A DNA stretch of 64,000 nucleotides from an uncultured Oscillospiraceae bacterium (GTDB lineage: Bacteria; Bacillota; Clostridia; Oscillospirales; Oscillospiraceae), in assembly GCA_910588975.1 (NCBI GenBank), contig CAJUSE010000006.1, forward strand, positions 1 through 64,000. The letters are read 5' to 3'. A program made the translations under genes and the position numbers. This document shows, one piece after another, positions 31,866 to 40,242 of the stretch (within the stretch, counting starts at the first letter, position 1; the number at the start of each line of letters is the position of its first letter). A model generated the notes under the pieces. The model saw nothing but the letters and a program-made list of their open reading frames with translations, was not told the origin of the DNA and did not search any database.

Positions 31866-32240
31866 ATGTCCTCCGCAGAGGTGGCCTTCGGCCACCCGCC
31901 ATTTCCCCCGTGGACGCCCACGGCCGGCGAAATCGCCGATATTGCCGTAAAGAAGGCTTCTACGGCTGGTTCCATTACTTTGGATTGGGATGGACAGCCA
32001 CGGGACAAAGGAAGATATTCCTTTGGAAAGATGGGCAGCAAGTCTCCCTTGAAAAAACGGACCAAATCTGGTAAAATAAGCAAGGCAGAGGCCGCACGGG
32101 TAAGCAGCGGAATACTGACAGATCACCCGAAGTTGAAGCCTGGCGAAATTCGTTTTTACGAATACGGAAAGTACCAGTATCAGATTGAGGTGAAAGATCC
32201 TGGAGAATATACTTTCCTTTCCCGAAGAAAGCTAAAATAG
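31866..32240 (+). CDS. C-terminal fragment of a phage-type or toxin-like protein
   Basis: A 124-residue frame. The first 30 codons look like shadow sequence; from about residue 35 the protein is basic and coherent (YSFGKMGSKSPLKKRT, then RVSSGILTDHPKLKPGEIRF and YEYGKYQYQIEVKDPGEYTF). No start signal fits the body, so this is probably a 3' fragment. Its small size, basic charge and partnership with a small acidic downstream gene resemble the C-terminal toxin domain of phage head or polymorphic toxin proteins, but I cannot name a family. Less GC-biased than its surroundings. Confidence 0.45.
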   Translation: MSSAEVAFGHPPFPPWTPTAGEIADIAVKKASTAGSITLDWDGQPRDKGRYSFGKMGSKSPLKKRTKSGKISKAEAARVSSGILTDHPKLKPGEIRFYEYGKYQYQIEVKDPGEYTFLSRRKLK

Positions 32241-32252
32241 GAGTGAAGGAAG

Positions 32253-32498
32253 ATGGGGAAGATCGCATCCGAATATCAGACCCTTTTGATGCAGCGATAT
32301 GGTTCAATCGAACTGGATAAACTCGACAAGATTGCATTAAGCGCATTGAAGAGAGATCCCGCAGAAGATGGGTATGAGGAAGAAATGCTTCAGTGGATGA
32401 AGAACAATCCAAACGCTACATTTCAAGAGCTTTTGAGGTTCAACGCAAGTTTTTACTGCCCGCTCGAAATCGTGGACGATGATGATATGGACGAATAG
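32253..32498 (+). CDS. Small acidic protein, possible immunity partner
   Basis: An 81-residue acidic, helical protein (MGKIASEYQTLLMQRYG start; DDDDMDE end). GGAGTGAAGGAAG precedes the ATG, so it is a plausible intact gene. It lies 12 nt after the basic fragment and has the charge expected of an immunity partner. No family recognised; a leftover small phage protein is equally possible. Confidence 0.5.
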   Translation: MGKIASEYQTLLMQRYGSIELDKLDKIALSALKRDPAEDGYEEEMLQWMKNNPNATFQELLRFNASFYCPLEIVDDDDMDE

Positions 32499-32563
32499 GG
32501 TGATTAAGAAAGCACAGAGCATTTTGCCTGTGCTTTTCTTATGTCCATTTTAGGTGGTGGAGT

Positions 32564-32797
32564 ATGAATAAATATGAAAATCACCTGATACAGCTATACC
32601 TAAAGGCAGAAACGGATATCATCAACGAGATTGCTCGGCTTCGCTCTCTTGGCTTTGCGGATTATCATGTTGTTGCCGCACTGAAGAGAGTTCGGGCAAT
32701 TCTTAACGAGCTAAAGGCAGAAGCGTGGGGATGGGCTCCACAAGCGATAGAGTATGAGTTCTATGCCTATCACCCGGAAAGGCGCACTATGCCGACA
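32564..32797 (+). pseudogene. N-terminal fragment of a phage minor head protein
   Basis: About 77 residues resembling the helical N terminus of phage minor head proteins (ENHLIQLYLKAETDIINEIA, then LRSLGFADYHVVAALKRVRA and ILNELKAEAW), with a ribosome site GGTGGTGGAG before its ATG. The similarity stops near 32797. The frame then runs on by chance through intergenic DNA into the DUF3842 gene, so the apparent 249-residue fusion is probably not a real protein. Confidence 0.6.
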
Positions 32798-32834
32798 ACG
32801 GCGGTTGCGGCCCCGCCACCGGCAAGTACCGCCC

Positions 32835-32863
32835 TTGCCTTTTCCTCTTTTTTCGGCTATAAT
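32835..32863 (+). promoter_or_regulatory. Promoter of the DUF3842 operon
   Basis: TTGCCT (32835-32840), 17-bp spacer, perfect TATAAT (32858-32863), just downstream of the phage fragment. It shows that the native promoter survived the insertion. Confidence 0.75.
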
Positions 32864-32899
32864 CTGTATCAAAGCATCCATTTTCAAGGAGGATCCACC

Positions 32900-33313
32900 A
32901 TGATTATTGCTGTCATTGACGGCCAGGGGGGCGGGCTGGGTTCGTCCCTGGTCTCCCGGCTGAAGGAAAAGCTGGGGGAGGGCCATCAGCTTCTGGCCGT
33001 GGGCTGCAACGCCCTGGCCACCTCGGCCATGCTGAAAGCCGGGGCCCACAAGGGGGCCACCGGGGAGAACGCCGTGTGCTACAACGCCGCCCGGGCCGAT
33101 GTGATCCTGGGCCCCATCGGCCTGCTCTCGGCCAACGCCCTCATGGGCGAGGTGAGCCCTGCCATGGCTGCCGCCGTCTCTGCCTCCCCGGGGCGAAAAA
33201 TTCTCATCCCCTCCTCCAGCTGCGGCATTCTGGTGGCCGGTGCCACCGCCCTGAAGCTGGAGGAAGCCCTGCAAAGCGCCGTAGCCCTGTGTCTGCAGGA
33301 GGTGGGGGCATGA
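32900..33313 (+). CDS. DUF3842 protein
   Basis: A 137-residue DUF3842 protein with a Rossmann-like glycine-rich start (MIIAVIDGQGGGLGSSLV) and the later segments GATGENAVCYNAARADVILGP and IPSSSCGILVAG. The family is small, found in Clostridia, and has no assigned function. AAGGAGGATCCACC before the ATG at 32900 fixes the start, although the frame is open upstream into phage debris. It overlaps the following gene by 4 nt. Confidence 0.8.
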   Translation: MIIAVIDGQGGGLGSSLVSRLKEKLGEGHQLLAVGCNALATSAMLKAGAHKGATGENAVCYNAARADVILGPIGLLSANALMGEVSPAMAAAVSASPGRKILIPSSSCGILVAGATALKLEEALQSAVALCLQEVGA

Positions 33314-34383
33314 GAGAGATCCTTCTTGCCCATGCCCGGCGCTACCCAAACATGGAGCCCCAGGACTATATGAAGCTGCTCTACCAAAGCGAGTTCGGCC
33401 CCGGTCATCTGGTGGATGCCCAGGACGGCAAGGTGTTGGAGCGGCTAAAGGAGGAATTCGCCCAGGCCGCCGGAGAGGGCTACACCCCCGCCCAAACCGT
33501 GGAGGACATCGGCGGCGGGCTGTGCCGGTTCCACCTGTCCCCCACTGCTCTCACAGCGGAGGAGCTGCCCCTGGTGCAAACCTGCTTCTCCCTCTCTGCC
33601 CATCCCCGGGGGAGTTTGGAGGGGCTTTGGCAGAAGGTGGGACAGCTGGCCGGGCTGTGTTGGAAGGGGGAAATTCCCCTCAAAAAGGAGGAATTATCCC
33701 TCTATCAGGCCCTTTATTCCGCCCAAAACTGCCCTGCTGTGAGCCACAGCGAGGCCTTTCGGGGCCATTACACCCCCCATTATCGGGTCTTAGAGGCCGA
33801 TTTGGCCCTGTTTTTCCCCGCTTTTTCGGCCATTCAGGCCGCTTTGGAGGGCACAGATGGGCCGATCGTGGTGGCGGTGGACGGCCGGTGCGCCTCGGGC
33901 AAAACCTCCTTTGCCAAGCGGTGTGCCCAGGTCTTTTCTGACTGCTCGGTGTTCCACATGGACGACTTCTTCCTCCCCTTTGAAAAGCGGACCCCGGAGC
34001 GGCTGGCCCAGCCGGGAGGAAATGTGGACTATGAACGGGCGTTGGAGGAGGTTTTCCTCCCCCTCAACGAAGGGCGGGCCGTGGAGCTGCGTGCCTTCAA
34101 CTGCTCAGACGGCTCCTTCCTGCCCCCGGTGACCCACCCCTTCCGGCGGCTGAGCATCGTGGAGGGCAGCTACTCCCACCACCCGGAGCTGGCGAAATAC
34201 AGCCAGGTGAAGATCTTCCTCACCTGCTCCCCCCAGACCCAGCTGAACCGCCTGGCGGTGCGGGAGAGCCCCGAGAGTCTGGAGAATTTCAAAAACCGCT
34301 GGATCCCCATGGAGGAGAACTACTTCACCGGTCTGGACATTCAGGGGAAAAGCGACCTGGTGGTGGACACCTCCACCCTGTAA
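33310..34383 (+). CDS. Two-domain protein with uridine-kinase-like P-loop
   Basis: A 357-residue protein. Residues 1 to about 180 form a helical region (LLAHARRYPNMEPQDYMKLLYQ) that I do not recognise. Residues from about 190 form a nucleoside/uridine-kinase-like P-loop domain: Walker A VAVDGRCASGKTSFAKRC, then FHMDDFFLP and IVEGSYSHHPEL. The kinase domain probably phosphorylates a small hydroxylated substrate; which one is unknown. The start within the DUF3842 stop indicates coupling. Confidence 0.7.
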   Translation: MREILLAHARRYPNMEPQDYMKLLYQSEFGPGHLVDAQDGKVLERLKEEFAQAAGEGYTPAQTVEDIGGGLCRFHLSPTALTAEELPLVQTCFSLSAHPRGSLEGLWQKVGQLAGLCWKGEIPLKKEELSLYQALYSAQNCPAVSHSEAFRGHYTPHYRVLEADLALFFPAFSAIQAALEGTDGPIVVAVDGRCASGKTSFAKRCAQVFSDCSVFHMDDFFLPFEKRTPERLAQPGGNVDYERALEEVFLPLNEGRAVELRAFNCSDGSFLPPVTHPFRRLSIVEGSYSHHPELAKYSQVKIFLTCSPQTQLNRLAVRESPESLENFKNRWIPMEENYFTGLDIQGKSDLVVDTSTL

Positions 34384-34395
34384 GGAGGGCAAGGC

Positions 34396-34989
34396 ATGAA
34401 AAAGATATTCTATTCCCTTCTCATGGTGGCCGCCGTGATCTGGGGCTTCTGGTACGGCGGTCGGGCCTATGAGCGGACCCACTTCACCGGCAGCGAGCTG
34501 CCCCTCTATGGGGAGCTGCAGGCCGCCTGTGCCCAGGGTGTTGAGGCCAAGCTCGACAAGGTTCTGGAGCTTCAAAACGGCACCTTGACTCTGGCCCAGG
34601 GGGGCGGTCCAGGGGCAGACTGGTCCGCCTTTGTGACCGCCTTTGGGGAGAGCAAACTGGTGGAGCGCACCGGCCAGTCCCGCAACATCCACACTGCCGA
34701 GCGCTACTTCCTCACCCTGTCGGGCACTGACAGCGTCGGTCGGAGCTGGACGGGAAAAATGAAGCTCTATGCCGACGAGGTCATGGACATTCAAATCTCC
34801 TTGACTGCCGCCGGCCAGGAGGAGCCCACCCTCTATGAGGCCCGGTATCAGCTGAATAAAACCACTATGCCCCAGGTACTGGAGACCCTCATGGAACCCG
34901 TCCCCGGCGCCCCGGAGGGGCCCTTTACCCTCACCAAAAAGGGTGAGGTGACCGACGGCAGCGGCAGCCTGGTCCAGCTGGCCCCCTGA
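34396..34989 (+). CDS. Hypothetical protein with N-terminal membrane segment
   Basis: A 197-residue protein anchored by KIFYSLLMVAAVIWGFWYGG (residues 3-22), with the rest extracytoplasmic and of mixed alpha/beta prediction. No family recognised. It follows the kinase gene by 12 nt with AAGGAGGGCAAGGC before the ATG, so it is the third gene of the DUF3842 operon. Confidence 0.65.
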   Translation: MKKIFYSLLMVAAVIWGFWYGGRAYERTHFTGSELPLYGELQAACAQGVEAKLDKVLELQNGTLTLAQGGGPGADWSAFVTAFGESKLVERTGQSRNIHTAERYFLTLSGTDSVGRSWTGKMKLYADEVMDIQISLTAAGQEEPTLYEARYQLNKTTMPQVLETLMEPVPGAPEGPFTLTKKGEVTDGSGSLVQLAP

Positions 34990-35061
34990 TACTCTCCCAC
35001 CGAGGGGGCACCCATCCCCTTCCCTTTACGGACAGGGGAACATGAGAAAGGCGGGGGATCC

Positions 35062-35862
35062 ATGAGTCTGTACTCAATGAAAAGGATACTGTTAAAGCGG
35101 AACAACGCCCCTCTGGACTGCCTGATTTTCGGACGGGGCAAAAAATCTCTTGTGCTGATCCCGGGACTCAGCTTTCAACGGGTGCGCCAGGCCCCGCTCT
35201 CTCTGGTCTGGCTGTACCGGGCCTTTTCCAGGGAGTATACCGTGTATGTGCCGGACAAAAGGGAGAACATCCCAAGGGGCTATACGGTGAGGGAGCTGGC
35301 GGAGGACACAGCTGACGCCATGGAGCAGCTGGGCATCGGCACAGCCGACATAGCCGGCATTTCTCAGGGCGGGATGATAGCCCAATACCTTGCCATTGAC
35401 CACCCCGGCCTTGTAAACAAACTGGTCCTGGGTGTGACGGCCTCCAGGCAGAATGAAACCATAAATGCCGTGATCCGCCGCTGGGTCGCCCTGGCCGAAC
35501 AGCAGGACTACGACGCCATTATCAGGGATATGCTCCCAAGGATGTATTCATCGGCCTATGTCAAACGATACGGCTGGCTGTTCCCCATCCTCTCTATGGT
35601 GGGAAAGCCGAAGGAATTTGACCGCTTCATTGCTCTATCCGAGGCCTGTCTGACCTGTGATACCTACCCTCTGCTCCACAAGATCCGTTGCCCGGTCTTT
35701 GTGATCGGCGGCGAGCAGGACCACGTTGTCACAGGCCGGGCCTCAGAGGAGATCGCCGAAGCTCTCCACTGTCAGCTCTATCTGTATCCCGAATTGGGGC
35801 ATAGCGCCTACGAGGAGGCCCCGGATTTTAACGCAAGGGTCCTGGACTTCCTGAGCCGATAA
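35062..35862 (+). CDS. Alpha/beta hydrolase
   Basis: A 266-residue alpha/beta-fold hydrolase. The nucleophile elbow is GISQGGM (near residue 99), and the acid and base are seen in GGEQDHVVTG and LGHSAYEEAPDF, giving a complete Ser-Asp-His triad. No signal peptide, so cytoplasmic. The substrate is unknown; relatives are esterases and lactonases. AAAGGCGGGGG precedes the ATG. It stands alone or in a loose pair with the next acetyltransferase. Confidence 0.83.
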   Translation: MSLYSMKRILLKRNNAPLDCLIFGRGKKSLVLIPGLSFQRVRQAPLSLVWLYRAFSREYTVYVPDKRENIPRGYTVRELAEDTADAMEQLGIGTADIAGISQGGMIAQYLAIDHPGLVNKLVLGVTASRQNETINAVIRRWVALAEQQDYDAIIRDMLPRMYSSAYVKRYGWLFPILSMVGKPKEFDRFIALSEACLTCDTYPLLHKIRCPVFVIGGEQDHVVTGRASEEIAEALHCQLYLYPELGHSAYEEAPDFNARVLDFLSR

Positions 35863-35916
35863 GGGGCAGAGGGAAATCAGCGGCTTCCTACACCGCCACG
35901 GAAAGAAGGATCCTTT

Positions 35917-36384
35917 ATGGAGATTTGGAACCTCCGGGACCACCCGGAGCTGGCTGAAGGAGCCGCCAGGTGGTTCCACAGCAAATGGCATGTCCCCCTG
36001 TCGGCCTACACTGAGAGCATCAGAGATTGCCTGGCCGGCCGGGGGACCGTCCCCCAGTGGTATCTGGCGGTGGAGGAGGGTGCCATTTGGGGCGGACTGG
36101 GGGTCATTGAAAACGACTTCCATGACCGCAAAGACCTCGCCCCCAACGTCTGCGCCGTCTATGTGGAGCCGGAGCACCGCTGCAAGGGCATCGCCGGGGC
36201 CCTGCTGGAGCATGCCTGCCGGGACATGGCTGGGATGGGCATTGACACCCTCTACCTTATCACCGACCACACCGCCTTTTACGAGCGCTACGGCTGGCGG
36301 TTTCTGTGCCTGGTCCAGGGGGAGGGGGAGGACCACATGACCCGGATGTATGTCCACACCACGGGCCATACGGAACGCCTGTAA
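35917..36384 (+). CDS. GNAT-family N-acetyltransferase
   Basis: A 155-residue GNAT protein: NVCAVYVEPEHRCKGIAGALLEHAC (about 85-109) supplies the acetyl-CoA-binding loop (R-x2-G-I-A), and TDHTAFYERYGWRFL is the usual C-terminal strand/helix. Substrate unknown. Ribosome site AAAGAAGGA; the following hairpin ends transcription. Confidence 0.8.
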   Translation: MEIWNLRDHPELAEGAARWFHSKWHVPLSAYTESIRDCLAGRGTVPQWYLAVEEGAIWGGLGVIENDFHDRKDLAPNVCAVYVEPEHRCKGIAGALLEHACRDMAGMGIDTLYLITDHTAFYERYGWRFLCLVQGEGEDHMTRMYVHTTGHTERL

Positions 36385-36435
36385 CACCCCTATATCTATC
36401 CAGATGGGTGGGCAGGCGAAATAATCACGAAAAAC

Positions 36436-36459
36436 GGGCCGGAAGCTCCGGCCCATTTT
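36436..36459 (+). terminator. Terminator after acetyltransferase gene
   Basis: GGGCCGGA (36436-36443) pairs with TCCGGCCC (36447-36454), followed by ATTTTGTT. Confidence 0.7.
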
Positions 36460-36460
36460 G

Positions 36461-36512
36461 TTGACATTTTCACCAAAAATCCTTTGCAGTTTTTGGTGAA
36501 AAGTGCTATTCT
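36461..36512 (+). promoter_or_regulatory. Antiporter promoter with a 13-bp inverted repeat
   Basis: Perfect inverted repeat TTTTCACCAAAAA (36467-36479) with TTTTTGGTGAAAA (36490-36502). The right arm fills the spacer of a promoter TTGCAG (36484-36489), 17 bp, extended -10 TGCTATTCT (36504-36512). A consensus TTGACA at 36461 has no matching -10. The repeat is a likely regulator-binding site; the regulator is not in view. Confidence 0.65.
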
Positions 36513-36551
36513 ACACTTCGGCAAAAACCAAAACCGAGGTGTTATGATCCC

Positions 36552-37856
36552 ATGACCATGGAACAAATTCTCGTCTGTCTCTCCTCCGCTCTCATCGGAG
36601 GGCTCCTCCTCTCCCGCCCCGCCAAAAAGCTGGGGCTCCCTGCCGTCACCGCCTATCTGGTGGCCGGGTTGCTGTTAGGCCCCTTTTTCCTTGGGGCCCT
36701 TGGTGTTCCCGGACTGGGCTTTGCCAGTTTGGAGCAGGTCTCCACCTTCCACATCGTCACCCAGGTGGCCCTGGGCTTCATCGCCTTTGCCATCGGCGAT
36801 GAGTTCCGGCTGGAGCAGCTGCGCAGCATGGGCTCCCAGGTCATCATCGTGGGCGTGGCCCAGGCGGTGATCACCACCGTCATTGTGGATCTGGCTCTCA
36901 TCGCCCTCCACCTTCTGAACCCCGCCCTCATCAGCCTGCCCTCCGCCATCACCCTGGGTGCCATCGCCGCCGCCACCGCACCGGCCGCCACCCTGATGGT
37001 GGTCCGGCAGTACAAGGCCGACGGCCCTCTGACCCATCTGCTGCTCATGGTGGTGGCCATTGACGACGCTGTGGGACTGGTGTTGTTCTCCGCCTCCTTC
37101 GGGGTGGCCACCGCCATCGAAAGCGGCACCCTCAGCGTCATCAGTATGCTGGTAGAGCCCCTCATCGAGATCGTTCTCTCCCTGGTGCTGGGCGGTCTGG
37201 CCGGCTTTCTCCTTCACCGCATGGAGCAGTTTTACCACTCCCGGAGCAAGCGGCGCAGCCTTTCCATCGGCTTTGTGCTGCTGACGGTGGGCCTGTCCAT
37301 GGTGGAGTTTGAGATCGGCGGCATCCACATCGGCTTCAGCCTGCTCCTCACCTGCATGATGGCGGGCACTGTATTTTGCAACATCTGCCGCACCTCCCAG
37401 GAGATCATGGAGCGCATTGACCACTGGACCGCTCCGCTGAACGTCCTGTTCTTCGTCCTCTCGGGGGCCGAGCTGGACCTGGGCGTGCTCTCCCAGCCCC
37501 TGGTGCTGCTGGTGGGCGTGGTCTACATCCTGTTCCGCTCTCTGGGCAAGTTCAGCGGCGCCTACCTCAGCTGCGCCGCCACCGGGTGCGACGCCAAGAT
37601 CAAAAACCACCTGGGCATCACCCTGCTCCCCCAGGCCGGCGTGGCCCTTGGCATGGCCCTCACCGCCCAGACTCTGTCGGGCGGAGACGTGGTGCGCAAT
37701 GTGGTTTTGTTCTCCGTGCTGGTCTATGAGCTGGTGGGCCCCACCCTCACCAAGCGTTCCCTCACCGCCGCCGGGGAGATCAAGCCCGAGGGCAAGACCT
37801 CTGCCCGGACCATTAACGCCCCCAAGGAGCCGGTGAGCTTAAATCAAGACAAATAA
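36552..37856 (+). CDS. Cation:proton antiporter, CPA2 type
   Basis: A 434-residue membrane protein with about 12 hydrophobic segments resembling KefB/NapA-type exchangers. Conserved pieces are KLGLPAVTAYLVAGLLLGPF, an AIDDAVGLVLFS segment whose adjacent Asp pair is the ion/proton site, and RSLGKFSGAYLSC. It exchanges Na+ or K+ for H+ across the membrane; the ion is not certain. No C-terminal TrkA-N domain, so not a complete Kef channel. Controlled by the palindromic promoter upstream. Confidence 0.85.
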   Translation: MTMEQILVCLSSALIGGLLLSRPAKKLGLPAVTAYLVAGLLLGPFFLGALGVPGLGFASLEQVSTFHIVTQVALGFIAFAIGDEFRLEQLRSMGSQVIIVGVAQAVITTVIVDLALIALHLLNPALISLPSAITLGAIAAATAPAATLMVVRQYKADGPLTHLLLMVVAIDDAVGLVLFSASFGVATAIESGTLSVISMLVEPLIEIVLSLVLGGLAGFLLHRMEQFYHSRSKRRSLSIGFVLLTVGLSMVEFEIGGIHIGFSLLLTCMMAGTVFCNICRTSQEIMERIDHWTAPLNVLFFVLSGAELDLGVLSQPLVLLVGVVYILFRSLGKFSGAYLSCAATGCDAKIKNHLGITLLPQAGVALGMALTAQTLSGGDVVRNVVLFSVLVYELVGPTLTKRSLTAAGEIKPEGKTSARTINAPKEPVSLNQDK

Positions 37857-37859
37857 GGC

Positions 37860-37902
37860 AAAAAGGAAGGGCCTGTCAGGAGACAGCGCCCTTCCTTTTT
37901 TG
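37860..37902. terminator. Bidirectional terminator
   Basis: AAAAAGGAAGGGC pairs with GCCCTTCCTTTTTT around an inner CTGTC/GACAG stem; A- and T-runs on both sides, between two converging genes. Confidence 0.85.
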
Positions 37903-37906
37903 TTCT

Positions 37907-39826
37907 TTATTTCGCCTTCAGTGCCCGGGTGGCGTTGGCCACGGCAATGACCATAACACCCACGTCGGAGAAGGCACCGGCCCACATATTGGCCTTGCCC
38001 ATGGCGCCCATCACCAGGATGATGGCCTTCACGCCCAGAGCGAAGTAGATGTTCTGGTTGGCGATGGCAATGGTCTTGCGGGCGATGGAGATGGCCTGGG
38101 CGATCTTGGAGGGCTTGTCGTCCATGAGGACCACATCGGCGGCCTCGATGGCGGCGTCGGAGCCCAGAGCGCCCATGGCGATGCCCACGTCGGAGCGAGA
38201 GAGCACCGGGGCATCGTTGATGCCGTCGCCCACAAAGGCCAGGGTGGCCTTGGGGCTTTTCTGCTCCAACAGCTGCTCCACCCGGTCCACCTTGTCGGCG
38301 GGCAGCAGCTGGGCGTGGACCTGGTCAAGGCCCAGCTCACGGCCCACAGCCTCGCCCACGGCCTTGGCATCGCCGGTGAGCATCACCGTCTTTTTCACCC
38401 CGGCTCGCTTCAGGGCGGCGATGGCCTCCTTGGCATCGGGCTTTACCTGGTCGGAGATGACGATGTGGCCCAGATACTCCCCGGCCTTGGCCAGGTGGAT
38501 GGTGGTGCCGGTGTACTCGCAGGCCTCCCATTTGGCCTCCACGTCATTCATCAGCTTGTCGTTGCCCACATAGAGGGTGACCCCATCCACCGTGGCCTTG
38601 ATGCCACGGCCGGCGATCTCCTCCACGTCGGCCACCCGGCTCTCGTCCAGCTCCCGGCCCCAGGCATCCCGCAAAGAGCGGGCAATGGGGTGGTTGGAGT
38701 ACTGCTCGGCCAGGGCGGCCTTCTCCAGCAGCTCCCCCTCCTCCCCGCTGACGGGGTGGACGGCGGTGACCTGAAACACGCCCTGGGTCAGGGTGCCCGT
38801 CTTATCAAAGACCACCACCTCGGTCTTGGCCAGAGCCTCCAGATAGTTGGAGCCCTTCACCAGGATGCCCGCCCGGCTGGCTCCGCCGATACCCCCAAAG
38901 AAGGTGAGGGGCACCGAGATCACAAGGGCGCAGGGGCAGGAGATGACCAGGAAGATACAGGCCTGCTCCACCCACTTGGCCCACTCGCCGGTGATCAGGG
39001 AGGGCACAATGGCCACCACGGCGGCGGCCACCACTACGGCAGGGGTGTACCACCGGGCGAAGCGGGTGATGAACTGCTCGCTCTGGGACTTCTTGGCGGT
39101 GGAGTTCTCCACCAGATCCAGGATCTTGGCCACGGTGGAGTCGTCATACTCCTTGGTGGTCCGGACCCGGAGCACGCCGGTGAGGTTCACACAGCCCGAG
39201 ATCACGTCGTCCCCCACGGCGATGTCCCGGGGCAGACTCTCCCCGGTAAGGGCGGCGGTATTCAGGGTGGAATTGCCCTCGATGACCACGCCGTCCAGGG
39301 GGACCCGCTCCCCGGGCTTGATGAGAATGATCTCTCCCACGGCAACCTCCTCGGGGTCCACCTCCTCTACCTCGCCATTGCGCTCCACGTTGGCAAACTC
39401 GGGGCGAATGTCCATAAGGGCGGCGATGGACTGGCGGGACTTGCCCACGGCCCAGCCCTGGAAGAACTCGCCCACCTGGTAGAAGAGCATGACAAAGACG
39501 GCCTCGGGGAACTCGCCGATGGCCAGGGCGCCCACAGTGGCGATGGCCATGAGGAAGTTTTCGTCAAAGACCTGGCCCCGGGCGATGTTCCGCAGGGCCT
39601 TGGTCAGAATGTCGTAGCCGATGAGGAGATAGGGGATGAGGTAGAGGGGCCAGAGGCTCAAAACATAGCCCGCCTCCCCCGGCGGGACCTGCCGGCTCTC
39701 GGTGAGGAAGGGGATGGGGTTTACCAGCCAGATGGTGGGCCCAAAGTGCTCCAGCAGGACCACGGCCAGGAAGATCAGCGTGGTGGCAATGATGCGCTTG
39801 AGCATCTTCTTCTGCTTTTTCGTCAT
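37907..39826 (-). CDS. P1B-type metal-exporting ATPase
   Basis: A 639-residue Zn/Cd/Pb-type (P1B-2) pump. The membrane CPC motif is in VISCPCALVIS, the phosphorylation site DKTGTLTQG, the HP motif SNHPIARS, and hinge GDGINDAP. The last membrane helices carry a Lys (GVKAII) and an Asp (FSDVGVM) as in ZntA/CadA. There is no N-terminal metal-binding domain; a separate 70-residue HMA protein encoded upstream probably substitutes. An ArsR-type regulator heads the locus. GGAGCTGATTTTT precedes the ATG. Confidence 0.92.
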   Translation of the reverse strand: MTKKQKKMLKRIIATTLIFLAVVLLEHFGPTIWLVNPIPFLTESRQVPPGEAGYVLSLWPLYLIPYLLIGYDILTKALRNIARGQVFDENFLMAIATVGALAIGEFPEAVFVMLFYQVGEFFQGWAVGKSRQSIAALMDIRPEFANVERNGEVEEVDPEEVAVGEIILIKPGERVPLDGVVIEGNSTLNTAALTGESLPRDIAVGDDVISGCVNLTGVLRVRTTKEYDDSTVAKILDLVENSTAKKSQSEQFITRFARWYTPAVVVAAAVVAIVPSLITGEWAKWVEQACIFLVISCPCALVISVPLTFFGGIGGASRAGILVKGSNYLEALAKTEVVVFDKTGTLTQGVFQVTAVHPVSGEEGELLEKAALAEQYSNHPIARSLRDAWGRELDESRVADVEEIAGRGIKATVDGVTLYVGNDKLMNDVEAKWEACEYTGTTIHLAKAGEYLGHIVISDQVKPDAKEAIAALKRAGVKKTVMLTGDAKAVGEAVGRELGLDQVHAQLLPADKVDRVEQLLEQKSPKATLAFVGDGINDAPVLSRSDVGIAMGALGSDAAIEAADVVLMDDKPSKIAQAISIARKTIAIANQNIYFALGVKAIILVMGAMGKANMWAGAFSDVGVMVIAVANATRALKAK

Positions 39827-39912
39827 AAAAATCAGCTCCTAAAGTAGGTCACGGGTTTTGTCACGCCTCGCCTGCTCACGACGGCTCAGCGCTTCTAAGC
39901 AAAAAAGGGTGC

Positions 39913-39945
39913 AAAAAGGGCGGGGCGTTTCTCCCCGCCCTTTTT
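39913..39945 (-). terminator. Hairpin terminator between HMA and ATPase genes
   Basis: Perfect 13-bp stem AAAAAGGGCGGGG with CCCCGCCCTTTTT (39913-39925, 39933-39945). Minus-strand continuation is GCACCCTTTTTTGC. It would cut expression of the ATPase relative to the small HMA gene. Confidence 0.8.
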
Positions 39946-39966
39946 ATGTAGGCTTTGTGGTTTTAC

Positions 39967-40179
39967 TTACAGGGCGATCTCGCAGTCGGGCTCGGCCTTC
40001 TTGGCGGCCTTGACCACCTCGTCCATAAGGGCGTCGAACCGGTCGTCGGGGGCCTCCACGATCAGCTTCTGCTGCATGAAGTTCACCGTAGCGGTGACAC
40101 CCTCCACCTTGTTGATGGCCTCCTCTACCTTGCGGGCGCAGTTGGCGCAGTCGACCTCGATACCGAACTTCTTCTTCAT
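39967..40179 (-). CDS. Heavy-metal-associated (HMA) domain protein
   Basis: A 70-residue ferredoxin-like metal-binding domain with the CxxC motif in VDCANCARKVEEA (residues about 9-21). It corresponds to the N-terminal HMA domain missing from the adjacent P-type ATPase and likely delivers metal to it or buffers metal. Start ATG at 40179 after TTGGAGGTAGTAGTT; a longer in-frame start lacks a ribosome site. Confidence 0.88.
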   Translation of the reverse strand: MKKKFGIEVDCANCARKVEEAINKVEGVTATVNFMQQKLIVEAPDDRFDALMDEVVKAAKKAEPDCEIAL

Positions 40180-40242
40180 AACTACTACCTCCAAAATGTT
40201 TTTTGGGTTGTGCGCTTCACTCTTCCGGGCTGTCAAGTTACG

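Noticed and set aside
32564..33313. A single 249-residue phage-DUF3842 fusion protein
   Set aside because: A strong promoter and ribosome site sit between the two parts, and the linking codons look like intergenic DNA.
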